Shown: positions 61,655-64,000 of the stretch, piece by piece | Layout: the number at the start of each line of letters is the position of its first letter | Numbering within the stretch: the first letter of the stretch is position 1 | Assembly (NCBI GenBank): GCA_026417735.1 | Contig: JAOACR010000021.1 | Location: 62,001-126,000 of the forward strand | Reading direction: 5' to 3' | Origin: Kiritimatiellia bacterium | GTDB lineage: Bacteria > Verrucomicrobiota > Kiritimatiellia > PWTM01 | Length of the DNA: 64,000 nucleotides | Notes under the pieces: model-generated | The model's database searches: none | What the model saw: only the letters and a program-made list of their open reading frames with translations | What the model was told of the DNA's origin: nothing | Made by a program: the position numbers and the translations under genes

Positions 61655-64000
61655 CTACCGGAGCCGGCGTCGCAATATGAGGAGTAGGCCGATCAGGCCG
61701 GGCACGGTGAGGGTACCCGGCTCCGGCACGACGGTCAGCGTCACGCTATTCGCATAGCCGGAGAGCGTTCCGTAGTTGATCTGGAACTGGTTCGCGCCGG
61801 CGGTGAACACCGTGCCGTCCGGCATGCCGCTGAAGGTGGAGGTGTCAATGGTTCCCCAGCCGCTGATGATCGGGAAAACCGTGAGCAGGGGCAGCGGTGT
61901 GGGCGAGATCACCGACAGCGTTGCCCCTCCGAGCGTGAGGGTTGACGTGGACTGCATCGCGAGAACGTCGTACTGACCGGCCAACGGACCGAGAATCTCC
62001 GCTTCAAAGATGGTGCCTGATGCCATGGTCACATTGCCGGTCACCGTCAGCGTTCCGGGGCTGGCACCAGGGGCCAGCGTGCTGTTCGCGTCGGCAGCCA
62101 AGAGATGGCCACCAATCAGGCCGGTCCCCTGAAGTCGACCACCGTTCACCACGGCGACCGCGGGCGACCCCGCGAGCGAACCGTCGACCTGCAACACGCC
62201 GCCGCTCACGACGGTGAAGCCGCTGTACAGACCAACGAAGTTGGTGCCCAGGATCTGGGTGCCGGCGCCCGACTTGATCAGACCCATCACACGGCCCGCC
62301 GCACCATCGGTCATCGCGCCTTCGAACTGATAGGTTCCGGAGCCGGGCGCAACCACGAGCATGCCGGTAGAGATCCCCGACCCCGCAATCCAGGCCGACA
62401 CTGCACCGGCGCCTGAGAGACCGCCGATCGTGTCCATGGAGTTGGCCGTGCCGCCGGCGATCAGGCGCCCGTAGGCGTTCACGACGACGTCGTTGCCATT
62501 CGCGGCATTGAAGTGGAAGCGCGCCGCGCCACCGTTGATCCAAATGCCACCGGTGAAGGTGTTGAAGATGTTCGTGATGTTCAGTGTCTGGGAGGTTCCC
62601 ATGATCACCAAGCCGGCGGTGCCGGTGATCTTCGAACGCAGGTGCGCCTGCGCCGCGGCGTTGTAAGCGCCGATATAGGCTGGCACGTTACCAAAATTCA
62701 ACGTGCCGTCTCCTTGGATCGTTTGGGATGTCAGCAGCAAGCCGCCGCTGCCGATCGTCAGCGTGACACCAGGGTTCAGAGTGAGTGCCTGTCCGAGCCG
62801 AAGCGCGTAGATCGTTTTCGAGCTCGTGAGCGTCTGCGCTGAAGCGCCGATATTGACCAGGTCGGTGGGGCCGGCGGTGTTGATGTCGGTGCTGGTGTAG
62901 GTCGCCGGCACGATGCGATTGGTCACCGTCGCGCCGTACGTCACGAAATGCCCCAGCGCGTTTCCACCCTCGTAGGTTTGGATGGACGGCGGCAGCATGC
63001 CGTTGGTCACCGCCGGCCGTGCGCCGCCGGTCTGGATCGCAATCGAGTTCAGCGATGCTGACTCGCCCAACGCCGGTGACGACAGCGCGTCGGTCTCGAT
63101 CAACAATGAGCTTCCCGGGTTGGGCGTCGCGAGGCTTGCCGGCGAAAGCACCACGCCGGAGCCCGAGCCGTTCTGGCGGCGCAAGAGGACATGGGCGCCG
63201 CCGACGACCGACATTGCGCCGACGACCTCGTCGATCGGACTGCTCGCAGCATTGCGGCCGTTGATCGCGAGCTGGTTGTTCGTCATCGCCAGCGGTGCGG
63301 CGTCCGGGTAGCGGTTGTTCACCGCGTTTTGGAAATTGTCCAAAAACAGCATGCCGCCGGCGGGGATCCGTGCCATCGGCGCCGTGACCGCGGTGAGCGT
63401 ACCCGCGTCACCTCGTGCCGCCAGCCCCCCTCGCGGTCCCAACTTCACGTTCGCCAGAAGCGCATCGGTCAGCCCAAACTCCACGCCGAGCGTACCCCCG
63501 TCGCGGACGGTGATGCCGCTGGCGTTTGGAAACATCGCGGTCGCGTTGGTAAACCATGTTACCGTCGGCCGAGTGGTCGCCGCCACCGGCGTCACCATCC
63601 CCGTGTAGACGATGGTGACCGGCCCGAAAAACCCGCTGTTGTTACCAGCAAGCTGCAAACCCGCGTTCGCACCGGCGCCAGGGTTGCCCCAGGACATCAG
63701 CGTGAGTGGACCGCTGCCGCTGATCGCATTCGTGAAGTTGTAGCGGGTCTGGTTCGCCGTGTACTGCACGCGAATGGTCCCGCCCGCCGCGCCTACCACG
63801 ACGGGGTTCGGCACGAGGTAGGCGACACTGTTGTCTGCGCCGAATGAGATGATTCCGCCACTCAGATGAACGATTGAAGTTGACACGCCGACCGACGTCG
63901 CGCGAGTGAGACGCAGCTCAGAACCGTTCGCGATCAGTGTCGCGCCGGTCCAACTCAGGCCCAAGAGCGGCTGATTCTGCATGTTGCCAAACTGCACAAT
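61655..64000 (-). CDS. autotransporter-type beta-strand repeat protein with PEP-CTERM anchor (N-terminus outside window)
   Basis: At least 782 residues; the frame runs off the right edge. Repeated short beta-strand units rich in Gly, Thr, Asn and Ala (for example SGGVLQVDGSLAGSPAVAVV, NGGRLQGTGLIGGHLLAAD, NSTLAPGASPGTLTVTGN) match autotransporter-associated beta-strand repeats. The C-terminus is VPEPGTLTVPGLIGLLLILR plus an Arg cluster, the PEP-CTERM sorting signal that exosortase processes at the membrane. It should be an exported, surface-linked protein, possibly an adhesin or matrix protein. The passenger's role is unknown. Confidence 0.9.
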   Translation of the reverse strand: MVQFGNMQNQPLLGLSWTGATLIANGSELRLTRATSVGVSTSIVHLSGGIISFGADNSVAYLVPNPVVVGAAGGTIRVQYTANQTRYNFTNAISGSGPLTLMSWGNPGAGANAGLQLAGNNSGFFGPVTIVYTGMVTPVAATTRPTVTWFTNATAMFPNASGITVRDGGTLGVEFGLTDALLANVKLGPRGGLAARGDAGTLTAVTAPMARIPAGGMLFLDNFQNAVNNRYPDAAPLAMTNNQLAINGRNAASSPIDEVVGAMSVVGGAHVLLRRQNGSGSGVVLSPASLATPNPGSSLLIETDALSSPALGESASLNSIAIQTGGARPAVTNGMLPPSIQTYEGGNALGHFVTYGATVTNRIVPATYTSTDINTAGPTDLVNIGASAQTLTSSKTIYALRLGQALTLNPGVTLTIGSGGLLLTSQTIQGDGTLNFGNVPAYIGAYNAAAQAHLRSKITGTAGLVIMGTSQTLNITNIFNTFTGGIWINGGAARFHFNAANGNDVVVNAYGRLIAGGTANSMDTIGGLSGAGAVSAWIAGSGISTGMLVVAPGSGTYQFEGAMTDGAAGRVMGLIKSGAGTQILGTNFVGLYSGFTVVSGGVLQVDGSLAGSPAVAVVNGGRLQGTGLIGGHLLAADANSTLAPGASPGTLTVTGNVTMASGTIFEAEILGPLAGQYDVLAMQSTSTLTLGGATLSVISPTPLPLLTVFPIISGWGTIDTSTFSGMPDGTVFTAGANQFQINYGTLSGYANSVTLTVVPEPGTLTVPGLIGLLLILRRRLR

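Noticed and set aside
1-64000. tRNA or rRNA genes
   Set aside because: No cloverleaf with a GGTTCGAATC-like T-loop or rRNA core sequence was noticed in the gaps, though a covariance search was not possible.

Overview
The window is G+C-rich bacterial chromosome. It carries a PEP-CTERM protein with autotransporter-type beta-strand repeats, a formylglycine-type sulfatase, DUF1080 and secreted TIM-barrel proteins, PQQ-like beta-propellers and a twin-arginine pectate-lyase-like protein. This mix is typical of the PVC superphylum (Kiritimatiellota, Verrucomicrobiota or Lentisphaerota); the phylum is inferred from gene content only. I saw no rRNA, tRNA, CRISPR array, integrase or transposase.

Layout. 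1-8.6 kb: cut-off O-methyltransferase, N-acetylglutamate-synthase-like protein, Mut7-C RNase-like protein with a pteridine-reductase-type SDR and a membrane protein, M20 peptidase, and plsY-gpsA for phospholipid synthesis. 7.5-9.6 kb: two tandem lipoproteins of retropepsin-like build; the second keeps both Asp-Thr-Gly sites, the first has lost both. 9.6-16.2 kb (minus): a tightly overlapping sugar-nucleotide and glycosyltransfer operon (three epimerases, heptose-kinase-like GHMP kinase, GT2, methyltransferase, nucleotidyltransferase). 16.3-24.8 kb (plus): an unknown membrane protein, mfd, a Wzm/Wzt-type polysaccharide exporter and a large membrane protein. 24.8-27.8 kb (minus): a sialidase/polysaccharide-deacetylase-like protein and, downstream, a deacetylase-like pseudogene broken in several frames. 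28-31 kb: GspE/PilB and GspF/PilC. 31-34.4 kb: flavodoxin, ROK regulator, lipoprotein, universal stress protein. 34.4-35.9 kb: thiC under a TPP riboswitch. 36-46 kb: GH51 arabinofuranosidase, a gene-free structured stretch, a sulfatase/PQQ/secreted-protein operon, thioredoxin, and a second PQQ protein. 46-53 kb: porin-phoU, DUF362, endonuclease III, secreted TIM barrel, potassium channel, DUF503, DUF1080. 53.5-60 kb: a complete oligopeptide-type ABC importer with a fused double ATPase. 60-64 kb: pectate-lyase-like protein and the PEP-CTERM protein, which runs off the window.

The recurring themes are cell-surface glycan synthesis and export (9.6-24.8 kb) and extracellular glycan breakdown (25-27.8, 36-45, 50-53 and 60-64 kb), with type II/IV secretion ATPase and platform genes between them. 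No classical mobile or defence system is visible. The most unusual points are the live/dead aspartic-protease-like lipoprotein pair, a duplicated translation start that makes a coupled mini-ORF in front of the ABC binding protein, an inverted repeat that overlaps the ribosome binding site of the ROK regulator, and the hairpin-rich gene-free stretch at 38.4-39.3 kb.
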